64,000 bases of DNA from assembly GCA_951799445.1 (NCBI GenBank), contig OX637288.1:26825288-26889287 (forward strand), given 5' to 3'. Numbering within the stretch: position 1 is the first letter of the stretch; each line of letters opens with the position of its first letter. The notes beneath the pieces are model-generated. The model saw only the letters and a program-made list of their open reading frames with translations. It ran no database searches and was not told where the DNA came from. Of the stretch, positions 1-11,340 are shown piece by piece. The translations under genes and the position numbers were made by a program. The DNA comes from Pseudisothecium myosuroides (Eukaryota; Streptophyta; Bryopsida; Hypnales; Lembophyllaceae).

Positions 1-568
1 TTCAACAAGCATCTCCAAAAAAGTTTTACAATTCCCCCTGTAAAGAATTCAATATAAGGTGTCATATGGTTGAACTTTGTGAAATAAATATCTTTATATT
101 TTCAATAGATTTTTATAATTAATCCTCACATTGTAACTAATTTTGTAAATTTTAGCATGATGGTACAATTGCCTTACCAAAATCTAATTATAATAAAAAT
201 ATATGTATAACTTAAAATTAAGACATTGTCAGTCCAACACTGAATTCTTCAGAGAGGAAATTATTATTTTTTTTGAAGATACTTGTTGAAGGAAAGATGT
301 GCCTATGGATGTCTCCTATAGATCTCCATGTAAATTTTTTTTTAAATCATCAACAATGATTTTCATTGAATCATCATATAAACCATGAAAATTGACTTTA
401 AAAATTCACCAAAAATGGAGTTTTGCTTTTTCAAAGTTGAAATTTGGTATGCATGATCAAGATTGCATAGGAATGCAATGATGCAAGAATTGCATAAAAA
501 TTATGAAAAATAGTGTTTGAAAGCAGAAGGGGGCAACAATACTTTTGTCCCCCCAGTGTACAATTCAA
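1..568. other. AT-rich DNA, no feature seen
   Basis: No open frame with protein-like composition, no bounded repeat and no RNA gene was recognised here. The stretch leads into a decayed transposon half that starts near 569. Confidence 0.4.
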
Positions 569-905
569 CTCCTAAATAATTAAATAGCATTGTTTGGCAA
601 CATAGAGTTCTTGTTCATGTATCTACAACCTGTATTTTCATTTTTTTTATGAAATTTTCACACAACATGTGGTCAAGGAGAACCTTGAAGGCACAACAAT
701 TTTCAAAACTTTTGATTCTTTTCATAAAAAATTATTGTATAATTTGTAGTTTCTTTAGAAATGTGGACAACATAGCTAGCTCAATGAAAATAACTTTTTT
801 TTTTAAGTAAGAATTTGAAATAGATTTTTTATATGTAAAACATTTTGAATCATTCCAGATTGATTTTTCAAATGAAAGTACGATGAGTTTTAGTGTGCGT
901 GCAAT
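569..905 (+). mobile_element. Decayed half of a TTAA-family fold-back element
   Basis: The stretch begins CTCCTAAATAATTAAATAGC and then follows the left arm of the intact element at 45161-45900 in order: the TGTTTGGCAACATAG block, the cacaacatgtg/cacaatatgtg block, and the GAATCATTCC block near 850. The expected TTAA in front of it reads TCAA. No matching right arm was found, so this is a truncated, diverged relative. The assignment rests on by-eye collinearity only. Confidence 0.4.
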
Positions 906-2520
906 TATAGAATCTCTACTCTCAAATAAAATTTGAAGTCCTTTATTTAACTCAATTTTTAATATTGTTGGGAGAAAATTGAAGCATAGGATGAATATTG
1001 TTTATAACAACATTATAACCATTGATCATAATATTTAGTAATATGTGTTGATGTTGCCTTGGTTCTGCATTCATGGTGCGCCTCTACATCCTCCACCTGT
1101 CTAATTCATCAGTAGCTATTGATGCACTGTTGGAGTGTAGAATATACCACACCATCACTGTAGAGCTACTAAATGCTATGATTGGGATTGAAAATTTTCA
1201 ATTATAATACAATTTTTGTTTAAATTCAGCATTTTATATCATTATATACTTCTTAGTACTTATAATGTTTTTCAAACATGAATTTGAAAATGAATTGCTA
1301 AAACTTTGAAAATTTATTTCTAATTTATTTCTTAATCATATGATTTTTAATTTGTAGGTACAAAGTTTGAAAGATGAAATCTAACCAAAAAAAGAAGTTC
1401 AAAATACTTCTTTTTGATATCCAATCATCATTAACTTGCAGTTGCTACAATTTTTTATTTTGAAATTGTAGGAGGGGTGCTCTAACAAATTAACTACACT
1501 GAATAGGGGTATTAAAGGAATCCATACTAATTAATTGACATTTCACACTATGTAAATATCTACCTTTTCTATACATCAGTAGTTATTGAAGTGTCCGGGT
1601 GGTGTACATGTTTCAGACATTTACAATTTTCCAAGATAAGTCCCTTTAGTTTTTTGGTCCCCTTAATATCCTATTCAGTGTTATATATATATATACATAT
1701 ATACATAAATGTGTGTGTGTGAAAGAATGCAAGGGATTAACAGTTGAAGTGACATGTAGTTAGAAGCCTTTTTCTATAATTCAAAAACCAACTAGAATGA
1801 AATGTTTCCTGAAAAAGCTAATTTAGTGTCTATTTTCTTAGTACTTGATGAATGCAAGTTGAAGACTTGTAAATCATATTTAATGTACAATATAATGGTG
1901 AAATATTTGTAATAATCTTCTTAAATTCTATAACTTATTTGTATGTTATTCAATTAAAACAAAGACCTTCAAACAATTAGAAAATGAACTGATTGTTGGA
2001 AACTCTTGTTATATTCAAAAATGTATTGGGGAGATATGAAGTTTGATTAAATTGTAATGCCGCAACTTTAAATTTAATTTTGAAAATTTTCTAAAAGCTA
2101 CTTCTTGTAACTTTGTAGATTTTTCAAAAGCTTGCGACATCCTGTTGTTTTGTATATCCTAATGTGCTTTAAAAAAAATTGTATTCCATGACATTAAGCT
2201 CTAGAATGATTGTTATAAGTTTTCATGCACTTCAAAAATTGTTGGAAGTAATTTTTGAAAACAGATTTATAAAAAAATTAGAAATGCTCCTCGATAAGTA
2301 AAACCTTCATATGAAATGATTGTTTAAAAACCTTGAGACAGTTTTTTATCTATTAATAATTTCATAGATCTTATGGGAGACAATAAAGTTTTTGTAGAAA
2401 TGTATTCATTTCAAGAGTTTTTGATAAGAGGAAGGAGAATTCTTTTTAATTTTTAGGAAAGAATTTCACAAATTTTTAAAATTCTATGAATTGAAGTACT
2501 ACAAACAAAAACATATAATA
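906..2520. other. AT-rich intergenic DNA, no gene seen
   Basis: Apart from a TA/TG microsatellite at 1682-1721 and scattered short matches to other repeats in the window, I see no coding region, RNA gene or bounded element here. Confidence 0.4.
1682..1721. repeat. (TA)n/(TG)n microsatellite
   Basis: An alternating TA tract passes through ATAC units into a TG tract. It is a simple-sequence repeat with no sign of function. Confidence 0.85.
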
Positions 2521-3225
2521 CCTAGGTACGCAACTTCCGTATTATAAGGCCCTGATTATAACCACTTATAATATATTTTAGTCCAATCTTAAGGGATATA
2601 ATTTGTTTTCATGTTAAAAACTTTTGTAGACCTTTTAACAAGGATCTCCAACATGTAATTATATATATGAAATTAATATTATTGGGAACAATAATAGCAT
2701 TAAAAACCTCATTATATAAGATTTTTTAATACATGTATCATGAGACAAGCTACCCAACTTTTCGGGTATTTAAATAAAAACTTAATTGTAATGGGAGGAA
2801 ACTTCTTGTATGGATTTTTAAAAAATATTAAAGAATAGTCCTTTTTCAATTTCTGTGATTTTAGAGATGATTGCCCATGGGTATGTAATTCCCATATTAT
2901 ATGGCCCTGCTAATAATCACTTATAATGCATTTCAGTCTAATTTCAAGGGATTCAATTTATTTTAATGTACAATATTTTTTTAGTCTTTACAACAAAGAG
3001 GACAAAAATGTAATTATATATGATTTGAATATTTTTAGAGAACAATAAAAGCATTAAAAACCTAGTTATATGACTTTTTGTAATACGTGTATCATGGAAC
3101 AAGGTACCCACGTTTTTAGACTTTTTAATAAAAATTTAAAATTTGTTATATATATATATAATACTTTGTGAATGAATTTTAATTTTAAATGGAGAGAACT
3201 TCTAGTATGGATTTTTAAAAATTAT
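2521..3225. repeat. Diverged tandem duplication, two units of about 350 bp
   Basis: Unit 1 (about 2521-2865) and unit 2 (about 2878-3225) share an ordered series of blocks: a GTATTATAAGGCCCTG / ATATTATATGGCCCTG start, an ACCACTTATAAT block, a TGTAATTATATAT block, GCATTAAAAACCT, GTATCATG..ACAAG.TACCCA and finally a CTTCT.GTATGGATTTTTAAAAA end. The units differ by many substitutions and small indels, including a (TA)n tract at 3148-3162 in unit 2. The duplication is therefore old. No protein frame is shared by the two units. Confidence 0.7.
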
Positions 3226-3555
3226 GCATAAATGTTTCAATTCTATATGGTCTGATAATCTTCTTTTTTAAATTATAAAAAATACAACATTTTCTATATA
3301 TAATTTTTTTTAAATTGGTCTTCACCTTACTTCTTTGTCCTTTTAATTTGAGATAATTTTGATGAAAGTCATCTCTTAAGACATTTGAATGCCAATGACC
3401 CCTGTGTACAATATTAGAAGAATTGCATCCCAAGCAGTTGCCATATGATGCTTTAATAAATGGTTTCAAATGTCAAATGTCACAAACTCTTGACAAGTTG
3501 ACGAATTGCATTGCAATAAGTTTTTGTAAAGTACAATTCAACGGTTTTAGTACTA
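3226..3555. other. Intergenic DNA, nothing recognised
   Basis: No gene or bounded repeat. The short minus-strand frame overlapping 3215-3469 is low-complexity and has no homologue elsewhere in the window. Confidence 0.35.
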
Positions 3556-3762
3556 CAATAGAACCTCTCTTAGTGCATAGTGTTGGGACTATGCATTAAG
3601 AGAGGTTTATGCATTTGGAGAGGTTCTGTACTATTCACTACCTAACGTGGCTTCTAACTACAAGGCCTCCAAGCACTGTTGAGCAATAAAGACTTCAAAG
3701 TACAATCTCTCATAGTGCATATTATGCACTAACAGAGTATGCACTAAGAGAGGTTCTACTAC
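3556..3762 (-). mobile_element. pogo/Emigrant-type MITE (copy 1)
   Basis: The element starts CAATAGAACCTCTCTTAGTG directly after a TA dinucleotide. It ends with the inverted GCACTAAGAGAGGTTCTACTA, so it carries terminal repeats of about 20 bp. Internal copies of the same AGTGCATA motif are present. Termini of the form CAGTAGAACCTC with TA targets are typical of Emigrant-like MITEs mobilised by pogo/Tc1-mariner transposases. A second copy in the opposite orientation lies at 16015-16209. There is no coding capacity. Confidence 0.75.
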
Positions 3763-3888
3763 ATATACAAATATTTATAAAATTCTAAGAGAAATTGCAA
3801 TGTGAATTTTTGAAGGAGCTAATACGTGTCTCTGTTTTTTCAGTACTTTACAAATGCAATGTCATTTATTGGAAGAGTATATATAACC

Positions 3889-4142
3889 CCTAAAGGAATA
3901 TTTGTCTCCTTGTGAGAGAAATTGGATTTTGGATAAGTTCCTATGGTCAAAAAAATTTCATGACTTCTCTAAAATTAGAATTTCCTCTTAGTTTATATTT
4001 TTGTTAGCATGGAAAGCTTTGATTCATTCCATTTGGATAAGAGATTCCAAAATTGTAAAGCATGTTGTTTTCTGGGGGATCCTAGCAACTTCTTGAGAAA
4101 TAATGTACTGGATATCCTTTTCAACTCGATTTTTGTAATTAT
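3889..4142 (+). mobile_element. Left part of a TTAA-family element, interrupted
   Basis: The left terminus CCCCTAAAGGAATATTTGTC follows ATAA, a degenerate TTAA. The next 250 bp run parallel to the start of the element at 52412-53323, including the AAGCTTTGATTCATTCCATT block at about 4015. The sequence is then cut by the element at 4143-4873. After that element, 4878-4905 resumes with a match to about 52815-52850. The rest of the right side was not found. Confidence 0.55.
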
Positions 4143-4873
4143 GGGTGATTGCAAGAAACACTTGTATTATTTTGCGTCACACCCGGCATGCTAATTTGTT
4201 TTTTGGGCATAACTTCTGCAATCTGGATCCACATGACTTAAGATTTATAGGGAAGGTGCTCATGACCATTATACACCTTGCCTAATTTTTTTTGCAATTT
4301 CCAAAAATAATTTACCGTCCAAAATAGTCCCCCAATTTCATGTCGTACTTACCAATTTGGGGGGTTTAGTACTATTTAGTACCCCCAAAAACTAATTTGG
4401 AACTGAAATTTTGAGGGAATGGTCTTCCAGTAGACTTGTAGCTATGCATGGAAGGAATTATAAAAATAGTTAATTTTGTATTGTGTGGACGTCCACAAAG
4501 AGAGCTTCTTTCTTCTTACATTTTACAATATATAAAATATTATTTTGGTGGTTCTTTTGGTGAATGACCATCACCATAGAGTTATCACAAATGGCCTTTT
4601 TTAATTTTTTTAATTCAATTTTTTCCCTATTTTTAACTAATTAAAGCATTAAAGTGTCTATTTTCTTGAGATTTGGCACTTTTCTAGTTTTCCCACCTAG
4701 AGAATTTTTCTGTGCTTTTTTTTTCCTGGATATCTTCATCTTAAAGGTATATACATTGGCCATACTTTTAAAAAAATTAAATATTATTTTTCTAATTTTA
4801 AAGTACTCCAAATAAAAAAGCATAAGTACTATGAAAACGCAACAAAATTGGCAGATGATTCTTGGAATCATCC
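4143..4873 (+). mobile_element. 4-bp-TSD element, 731 bp (GGGTGATTGC family)
   Basis: The element is flanked by perfect 4-bp duplications TTAT (4139-4142 and 4874-4877). The left end reads GGGTGATTGCAAGAAACACT; the right end is the weaker inverse GATTCTTGGAATCATCC. It has no transposase frame. Its interior matches 12911-13550 over most of its length. It is inserted into the TTAA-family element that begins at 3889. Position 4798-4801 inside it (TTAA) is the empty equivalent of the site where a TTAA element entered the relative at 12911. Confidence 0.75.
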
Positions 4874-4877
4874 TTAT

Positions 4878-5400
4878 GCAAAAACAAATGTTGCATGTGG
4901 TTTTGGTTCTTAATTAAAACAATTGCACAATTGGAATTTTTTTATCTTAAAAATTTAATCAAGCTCTTAGTGACAAAAAAACTTTTTTTACAAGTAAATT
5001 TGTTTGGAGATGTCTTTGTAAGTGTAATGAGAATTCTTTTTATAAATTTTTGGTAAGAAATATATGAATTATAAAATTGAAAAATTTGTAGGAACTTTGA
5101 AATTCAATATCTTCTATGCACAAAGGAGTGTGAAGGTTTTTTGTGATGTGAGAGGTTGCATTCTTCTCCCCCAAAAGGATTAAATAATTTATTTATTTTT
5201 TAATTAATTGAAACTTTGAAGTTCAATAACTGGAACACTATAGTGTGAGAGGTTGTGTTCTTGGTACAAACTGGAAGTTGTATCCACAAAGGAGTGCAAG
5301 GGTTTTAATTTGTGGTGATTGAAAATACAATGGAAAATTTATGTTTTTTTCAAAATAATAAATAATTTTATTCAATTTGTTAATTTAAAAAAATCCATAA
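4878..5400. other. Repeat-derived DNA, no gene
   Basis: The first 30 bp continue the interrupted TTAA element. From about 4955 to 5060 the sequence resembles one arm of the fold-back elements at 7010-7510 and 46240-46780 (AAAAAACTTTTT..ACAAG, GAGAATTCTTTTT motifs). Nothing else was recognised. Confidence 0.4.
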
Positions 5401-5589
5401 CTTTCCCACAGTATGTCCAAACACAACTAAACTGGCCCCAATAGCAATTCAATGGAGGAGGAAGGATTGCAAAGGCTTTGTTTCATGGCGTTTGGACATG
5501 CGGTGTTGGAGTGTTGAGTTTTCCAAAATATCATAATTTCCAGAATATAATTGCAATGAATTTTGTAATTCATAAAAGACCTTTGGAAT

Positions 5590-6044
5590 TCAAAGTATTT
5601 ATCCTCCCCGTAGAATGCAAGCCACCTCTCAGAAGCGCTGGCCGCGTTTCTCGTTCCGCCTGCGAGAGGCACCCCCGCCGGTATTCAAAAGACAGCATTT
5701 CGAATACCCCCCCTGGTCCCACACAGAGGGGGGGTAAGAAAACCGCACTCTCTGCGAGACCGGGGGGGGGGTGACGGCCTGCCGGTCTCCCTGTGTGCAA
5801 CTTAAGGAACTTCTGTTGTTTGGACAAATGTCGTTTTGTACATACAGTGGCTCTCAAAGTGTTTCGTAGGCTTTTGTTTTTATTTCTTATAAACAAATGA
5901 AACGGAATTTCATTGCCAAGAAACAGAACAAACCAGCCAGCCACAGCCCACAGGTCGCCTGGCGGGGAAACAAGACAGATAAGGAACCTAAAAAGCAGAC
6001 CAACCTGACACCCCACCACAGGAGCACCAAAAGCCAAATGGCAC
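5590..6044. repeat. GC-rich repeat island with homopolymer G and C runs
   Basis: This is an abrupt GC-rich block in AT-rich surroundings. It has a run of 7 C (about 5707-5713), 7 G (about 5728-5734) and 10 G (5762-5771), and a short hairpin built on GGTATTC/GAATACC near 5681-5709. Two parts recur elsewhere. The stretch 5805-5845 (CTTCTGTTGTTTGGACAA) matches 43826-43862. The inverse of 5893-5915 (AATGAAATTCCGTTTCATTT) resembles 39583-39604. It is therefore composite repeat DNA and not a gene; the overlapping frames on both strands are shadows of its GC content. Confidence 0.5.
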
Positions 6045-6786
6045 TAACATTCACTAGCCTTCAGAGAGGCTGCCTTTTCCTCTCTGAAGTCCTCATCCAC
6101 GACTTTCATCCCCACATGATAATAAATGTAAGCTTCGATATCGGGATAGTGACAATACATTATGGTATGTTTCATTTTTTTTCTCTTAATTTTAGGACTA
6201 GACATACAAATTAACAAATAAATGTCAGAGAGGGGTTGGAATGGATTTTTAAAAGTGTTAAAGAAAATGTCCATTAAAAATCCTCTCCAAAATTTGTTCA
6301 TAACTTTTTATTGGAGATTCAAAATCCCAAACGGATTTTTGGAGATGAAACTTTTCTTCATTTACCAGTTTTTTTTAGTTCAAAGTTTTTTGAGAAAAGT
6401 TATTTTACTATGCCTAAATGAGGTCTGAAATTCTACATTTAACACAATTCTTTGTTTTTGACTTAACTATGAGTGCATGAGAACCTACAAATTCTAATTT
6501 ATTTATCCCACATGGGTTACTCTACTTCCTACCACTCCATGTGTATATAAAGAGTTGTCTTCTTGCTTTGAAAAGCACAATGCATAAATGGGTTCTAATT
6601 CAAAGTGAGGTAATTCCATAGTAACATTGAAATCAATAATCTCAATGAATCCATTAGCATTTTGTTTAAAGTTTCTATTATTTAGTATTCAATTTTACTT
6701 GGAAATTTCTAATTAGTGTACAGTCGTGGCATGGGCACAAAGTTTAGTTCTGACAACTGTTCGCACCAAATCAGTAGTTATTGATT
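6045..6786. other. AT-rich DNA, no gene seen
   Basis: No bounded element or credible coding region. Short matches to other AT-rich repeats only. Confidence 0.35.
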
Positions 6787-6849
6787 TGGTGTGGAATATA
6801 TCGCACCATTTCATCCCTTGGATGAAATGGTGTGGTATATTCCACACCA
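6787..6849. repeat. Short perfect-loop hairpin
   Basis: Arms 6787-6816 and 6820-6849 are inverted repeats with few mismatches around a 3-base loop. They are built from TGGTGTGGAATAT and CACCATTTCATCC. A related GTGTAGAATATACCACACCA motif occurs near 1135-1154, which suggests the tip of a dispersed MITE. No target duplication was identified. Confidence 0.6.
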
Positions 6850-7009
6850 TTTCATTTGGGGGAGGGCAAAGCCAGTGACTGCTACTGAATGTTATGCACA
6901 GCCTAGGAACCTCATACACTCACCTAAATTGCCATAACTAATTGAGGAATTCAAGATTTCAAACAAAATTTGGACATGATGTGCTTCAAGTATCACATTT
7001 GCATAAAAA

Positions 7010-7510
7010 AAAAATTTTAAAAATTTTAAAATGATTTTGGATTTCTTTAATAATTTAATCAAATTTATTAGTGAATAAAAACTTTTTGTACAAGCCATTT
7101 TTTTTCAAGATTTTTTAGTACATGGAACGAGAATTCTTTTTGAATTTTTTTGGTAATAATTTCGTCTTAAAATTTTATTGAGTAAAATATTACTGCCTAA
7201 ACATGATTCTATATTTTTATGTTTTTTATAATTCACTCAAAAATCTCAAAAATCTCAAAAATTTGAAAAGTGTAAAAAATGTTTAAATAGTGAATTATAA
7301 AAAACATAATTATTTGGAGGCTTATTTTAGACAATATTATTTCACTGAATAAAATTTTAGAATTTGTGAAATTCTTACCAAAACTTTTAAGAAGAATTCT
7401 GCTTCTGCATACTAAAAATCTTTTAAACACTTGTATTAAATAAAAGCACTAATAAATTTGATTAAATTCTTAAATTATTTTAAAATTATTTTAAGAATTT
7501 TGAAAAATCG
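7010..7510. mobile_element. Fold-back repeat (family shared with 46.2 and 49.0 kb)
   Basis: The left arm (about 7010-7235) and right arm (about 7265-7510) are imperfect inverted repeats meeting near 7250. Shared blocks run outward from the centre: TATAATTCACTC/GTGAATTATA, TTTATTGAGTAAAATA / its inverse, and AAATTTATTAGTG / its inverse. Copies with the same block order lie at 46240-46780 and, partly, 49000-49300. Ends and target duplication could not be fixed. Confidence 0.6.
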
Positions 7511-7769
7511 TTTAATAAGATTGTAATACAAGTTTTACAATTATGAAGAAGAACTCCAAATTTTAAAAAATAAAATTTATTTCACTGTTATTATACCATG
7601 GGTGAAAGTCAAACGGCCCTCCACAAGCCAAGTTGAAATTTTATGTAATGAATCTCATGCACCCTCAAATCCTCAATGAAGCAATTGAATTCAAATGGGT
7701 CGAGATCTAAAGCAATTTTGTGATTGTGGATGAAATGACACAAACGAGGTCTACTAAGCATTAATTTAA

Positions 7770-8617
7770 TCCTTTAAAGACCAAATGTTCAAATTTTGTT
7801 CATCAATTTTTTTGGTAGAATCTTATATTAGTTTTGTAACATTTGTACAATATAGATTTTGAAGAATTTGCTTTGCAAATATTCTATAATTCAAAAGGTA
7901 TTGGTAGGTCTAACTTCAAAAGTAACATTTTTAGTTCAAAAAATGATCTTTCAAAAACAACTAATGAAATAGTAAAATAAAGATCTTTAAGAATCACTAT
8001 GATTAGAACTTAACATTTTGAACTTAAAAGAAAAAATTCTTGTGAAAATCACGCATTAATATTTAATCCACAATCTATTTTAGAAGGAATTTTCAATTTT
8101 TGGTTTCAATTTTAATTGAGAAATATTGGTTAATGTAGTGGTTGATCTAACCATATTGATATAATTTGTGGATCATATTTTACAACTATTGTTTGAAAGT
8201 TGCCATTGGATTATTCTTCAAAGTTGCATGTTATAATACATTTTTACAATTTTAGGAATTATCCTATAGGTCATTTTTTCAAAAAGACTCCCTAATTGTC
8301 CATAATATAAGGCACTTCATAACTTTCACATTACTTATCTAAATGTTATACATAAAGTCTTTTTACAAAAACATAAATATATTCTATAAGATTATTTTTG
8401 AGTGGACTAGGTTGACTTTTTTTTTTGCTGCCTAGTCGAGTATTTTGGGCTTACAAAGGCATAATTTTTTCTCCAAAGCACCAAATGAAATAAAAATTAT
8501 ATTTACATAAAGATTAAAGACAATGCATTTTCCAACCTCTAATAAAAGTTTCAAAAAATAACAATAAAATCTGACACCCCAAAAAAACTTGATTATAGAA
8601 CATCGAACTTTTAGGGG
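7770..8617 (+). mobile_element. TTAA-family element, 848 bp
   Basis: The element sits between two TTAA tetramers (7766-7769 and 8618-8621). The left end is TCCTTTAAAGACCAAA and the inverted right end CCCCTAAAAGTTCGAT, a short imperfect terminal repeat. The right third contains the CAAATGAAATAAAAATTATAT block also found in 13551-14466 and 41380-42310. There is no transposase frame. Confidence 0.6.
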
Positions 8618-8621
8618 TTAA

Positions 8622-8989
8622 CCTTTGTAAATGACTGATCACATAACATTGTTTACCTTCGCAAGGGGTGTCCCTTTTGCTTCCCCCAAATGCAGGAGCC
8701 CCCCGCCAAGGAACTTCCTAGGTACAGTGAAGATAATATTACAATAAGCCTGACAAAAGTGCTGTGAACAAGGAAAGCACCAGATCTGTCCAATTGGTGA
8801 CAACCACCGCAGACTCCAAATACCTTCACCAAGCGAATTGGATGCCTGGGATTATAATGTAATGCCCTCCCAGGCATCCTGGGGGGATTATCCCTCCTCT
8901 GTCAAGGAAGGAACCCCCCATTTAACAATGTTATGCACAACAAAAATCATCCTTTTGGTACTTAAAAAAACCCAAGAGAACTTAATTTA
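8622..8989. other. Spacer before duplicated block 1
   Basis: It contains a small hairpin on GGATGCCTGGGA / TCCCAGGCATCC (about 8839-8880). No gene was recognised. Confidence 0.4.
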
Positions 8990-9126
8990 CAGGAGGTCAA
9001 ACTGTTGTGCAAGATCTTCCCTTTTCACAAAAAATTCCAAAGATGAACATGGGCACTTCTGTATTACACAGAAGGATTCTCCGTCGTCATTGACATTGGA
9101 CACTTTTGGGCCCGCCGTACGTGTTA

Positions 9127-9330
9127 TTACAACCGAAGATGAAAATGCCAATCTCTCGAAATTTCGATCGCCATTTTTCTTGATACTGACATTTGCATAA
9201 GGTCCTTGAGTTCCGCGATCATCTCGAATCGAAGCTCACTGTCTACCAATTTCATTACCCACGTACGAAACGAATTTATGAGCGAACTTTGACCTGCACT
9301 TTCCAATTCCTCGATCAGCGCACCGGCCGG
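9127..9330 (-). pseudogene. Unrecognised coding-like remnant, copy 1
   Basis: A minus-strand frame without an ATG reads GALIEELESAGQSSLINSFR and goes on with an RTWVMKLVDSELRFEMIAEL-like amphipathic stretch. Its composition is protein-like, unlike the low-complexity frames around it. The same stretch occurs in block 2 (26420-26650), where a TAG codon replaces the sequence just upstream and the 3' part is frameshifted. I do not recognise the family. It may be one exon of a dead gene duplicated with the block, or a chance frame kept open because the copies are recent. Confidence 0.3.
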
Positions 9331-10939
9331 GGCGGGGGCCGGGGTAGCCAAGACTCCGTGAAATGGTCACACGCTTGTCTTGAAAAATCAGACCACTAAT
9401 TTCGCAGTTCAATCCGCAGTTTCCATTTGTTGCTGTCTCAGATCTTATGTGTGGACTGCAGTGCGTACTCTCAGTCTTCCATTCGTGTGGCGCCACAACA
9501 CACAAGACGTTAGGCCTGCAAGTTTTCTGGATACTGTATATCGAAATGTATGAATGTACGTGCTCCATCGATCTAAACTCTGGATACAGTAGAGTGACTC
9601 AGAAATTCAGATTGTGACAAGTGATCGAGCCCTTGGAACGACTGTAGATGATCCCAACAACCCGTTTGAAATGTAGCTAGTTGAGGAATGATCCGGTGGG
9701 GGATTATTCAAAAATTGCAGCCATCTTCAACTCAGGCCGGGGACAAGGCCCGCGTATTCAACTCCTTGAAAACGATTCACAAGGGGCTTATCTTACACTG
9801 AATTCCACAAGGAAAGTGTGCAACTGGGACGTCCTTCAGCACTCCCGATGCACTTCGTGGACAGGCTCGAGATTAGGTCGGAGGAAAAGAGTGTCTGCCA
9901 CCAGCAGACACGGAAGTCGGAGTGATTTGAATGGAGGCACGTGTACATGCTCAAGCGGAGTTCAGTTGCATGGAAGCTGGGGAAAGAATCCATTTATTTC
10001 TATTATTGTCCTTTTGAGCGAAATTTTGATAAAAAGCAATGAATTTTTTTAGAGGGAATACTTGCCAAGCAATGAAATCACAAAATTGCTATCAAATCTT
10101 GGGATGGGATCACTGGCTATTTTGGATGAATGTACACTCTTATGGATAAATGAATGGATTTTCATCCGTACATTGCAGATTTCATTTGTTTCTATGGAGG
10201 TAAATAGCTTTGTCACTCGAGTGAAGATCGCTTTCTGCACTACCTTGAATGATTGAAATAAAAAAACGTAGTACAAAATGCTATCTTCATCTATTGTATG
10301 CGTTCACACTTTTACACTAAAGTGGATGTAATATCCAAAATATGGTTGAATACTCATTTCTTTTATCCTCACAGAGAAATATCATTTCTAATTTTTGTAG
10401 CAATTTTATCCATTGAGAAAGAAAGATTATATTCCCACAAAAAAAAACTTATTGCTTCATAGTCTATTATCATTTATAAAAGAGTTTGTGCTCAAAATTC
10501 ATGCATAGTTCAAATACATATATAATTGAGATTCAAATGCAATAGTGACCATTTAATTGCACTAGGTGTATTGTTGTGCACTTCAAAATCCTTTTGAAGC
10601 TTATATATCATACAACTTTGATCATTATATGATATATCACCATTTAATCATTTATAGTTATAAGATATCTATGAAGTTATGCACTACACAAGTTATTGAA
10701 TTAATCTTAGTGATATCATTACTAGAATTTTAATTGATATTGATATAGGCAAAAATAGAGTTATGAGAAAATGCTATAAACTCAAACCTAGTGCATTGTA
10801 ACCAAGAGAATTGATTGAACATTAACATTCATTTTCTACTTTCTATATTTGATTTGATATCCCAAGTGGTTTGAAAATTCACCAATATTGTGTTCATTTG
10901 TTAGTTTTTTCTAATCATTCTAAATCACACTATAATTTC

Positions 10940-11340
10940 TAACTCGTAAATTCCAAGGCCTTTTTGTAATCAAAATCCACACAAAATTGATATTTGAATT
11001 AATACAAAGACCAAAAAGTTTTAAAATTTGTATTTTTTTTCATATTCATCCCCAAGATCTTGCACTAGATTAGTGTAAGAATGTGTGGAAGAAATTTAAA
11101 AAACTTTGACCTTGTAGATTGTAAGATTTTTGAGTTTAAAATGAAGAAAAAAGATTTTGATGCATCTTTTGTGACTACATTATAAGACCTTGAATATTCT
11201 TATCTTGCAATTTTTTTGCTACAAATTTTGAATTAGAAAAATTATACGTTGAAGAATTGAATTGAAAGTCTAGAAAAAAAAATTTAAAGAAAAAAACTTG
11301 ATTCTCATTTATTATAAAATTGATAAAAGCAGGTACAAGA
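10940..11340 (+). mobile_element. Decayed TTAA-family element older than the block duplication
   Basis: Starting near TCGTAAATTCCAAGGCCTTT it follows the left part of 13551-14466 (the AAACTGCCAxT, GATCTTGCACTAGATTAGTG and ATTGTAAGATTTTTGAGTTTAAA blocks). The same decayed copy is present in block 2 at about 29030-29480. It was therefore in place before the duplication. Confidence 0.5.

Noticed and set aside
5570..6037. Frame of 155 codons in the GC-rich island and its plus-strand counterparts
   Set aside because: It spans the G10 and C7/G7 homopolymers and is proline/glycine-rich. It is not preserved where parts of the island recur at 39.6 and 43.8 kb.
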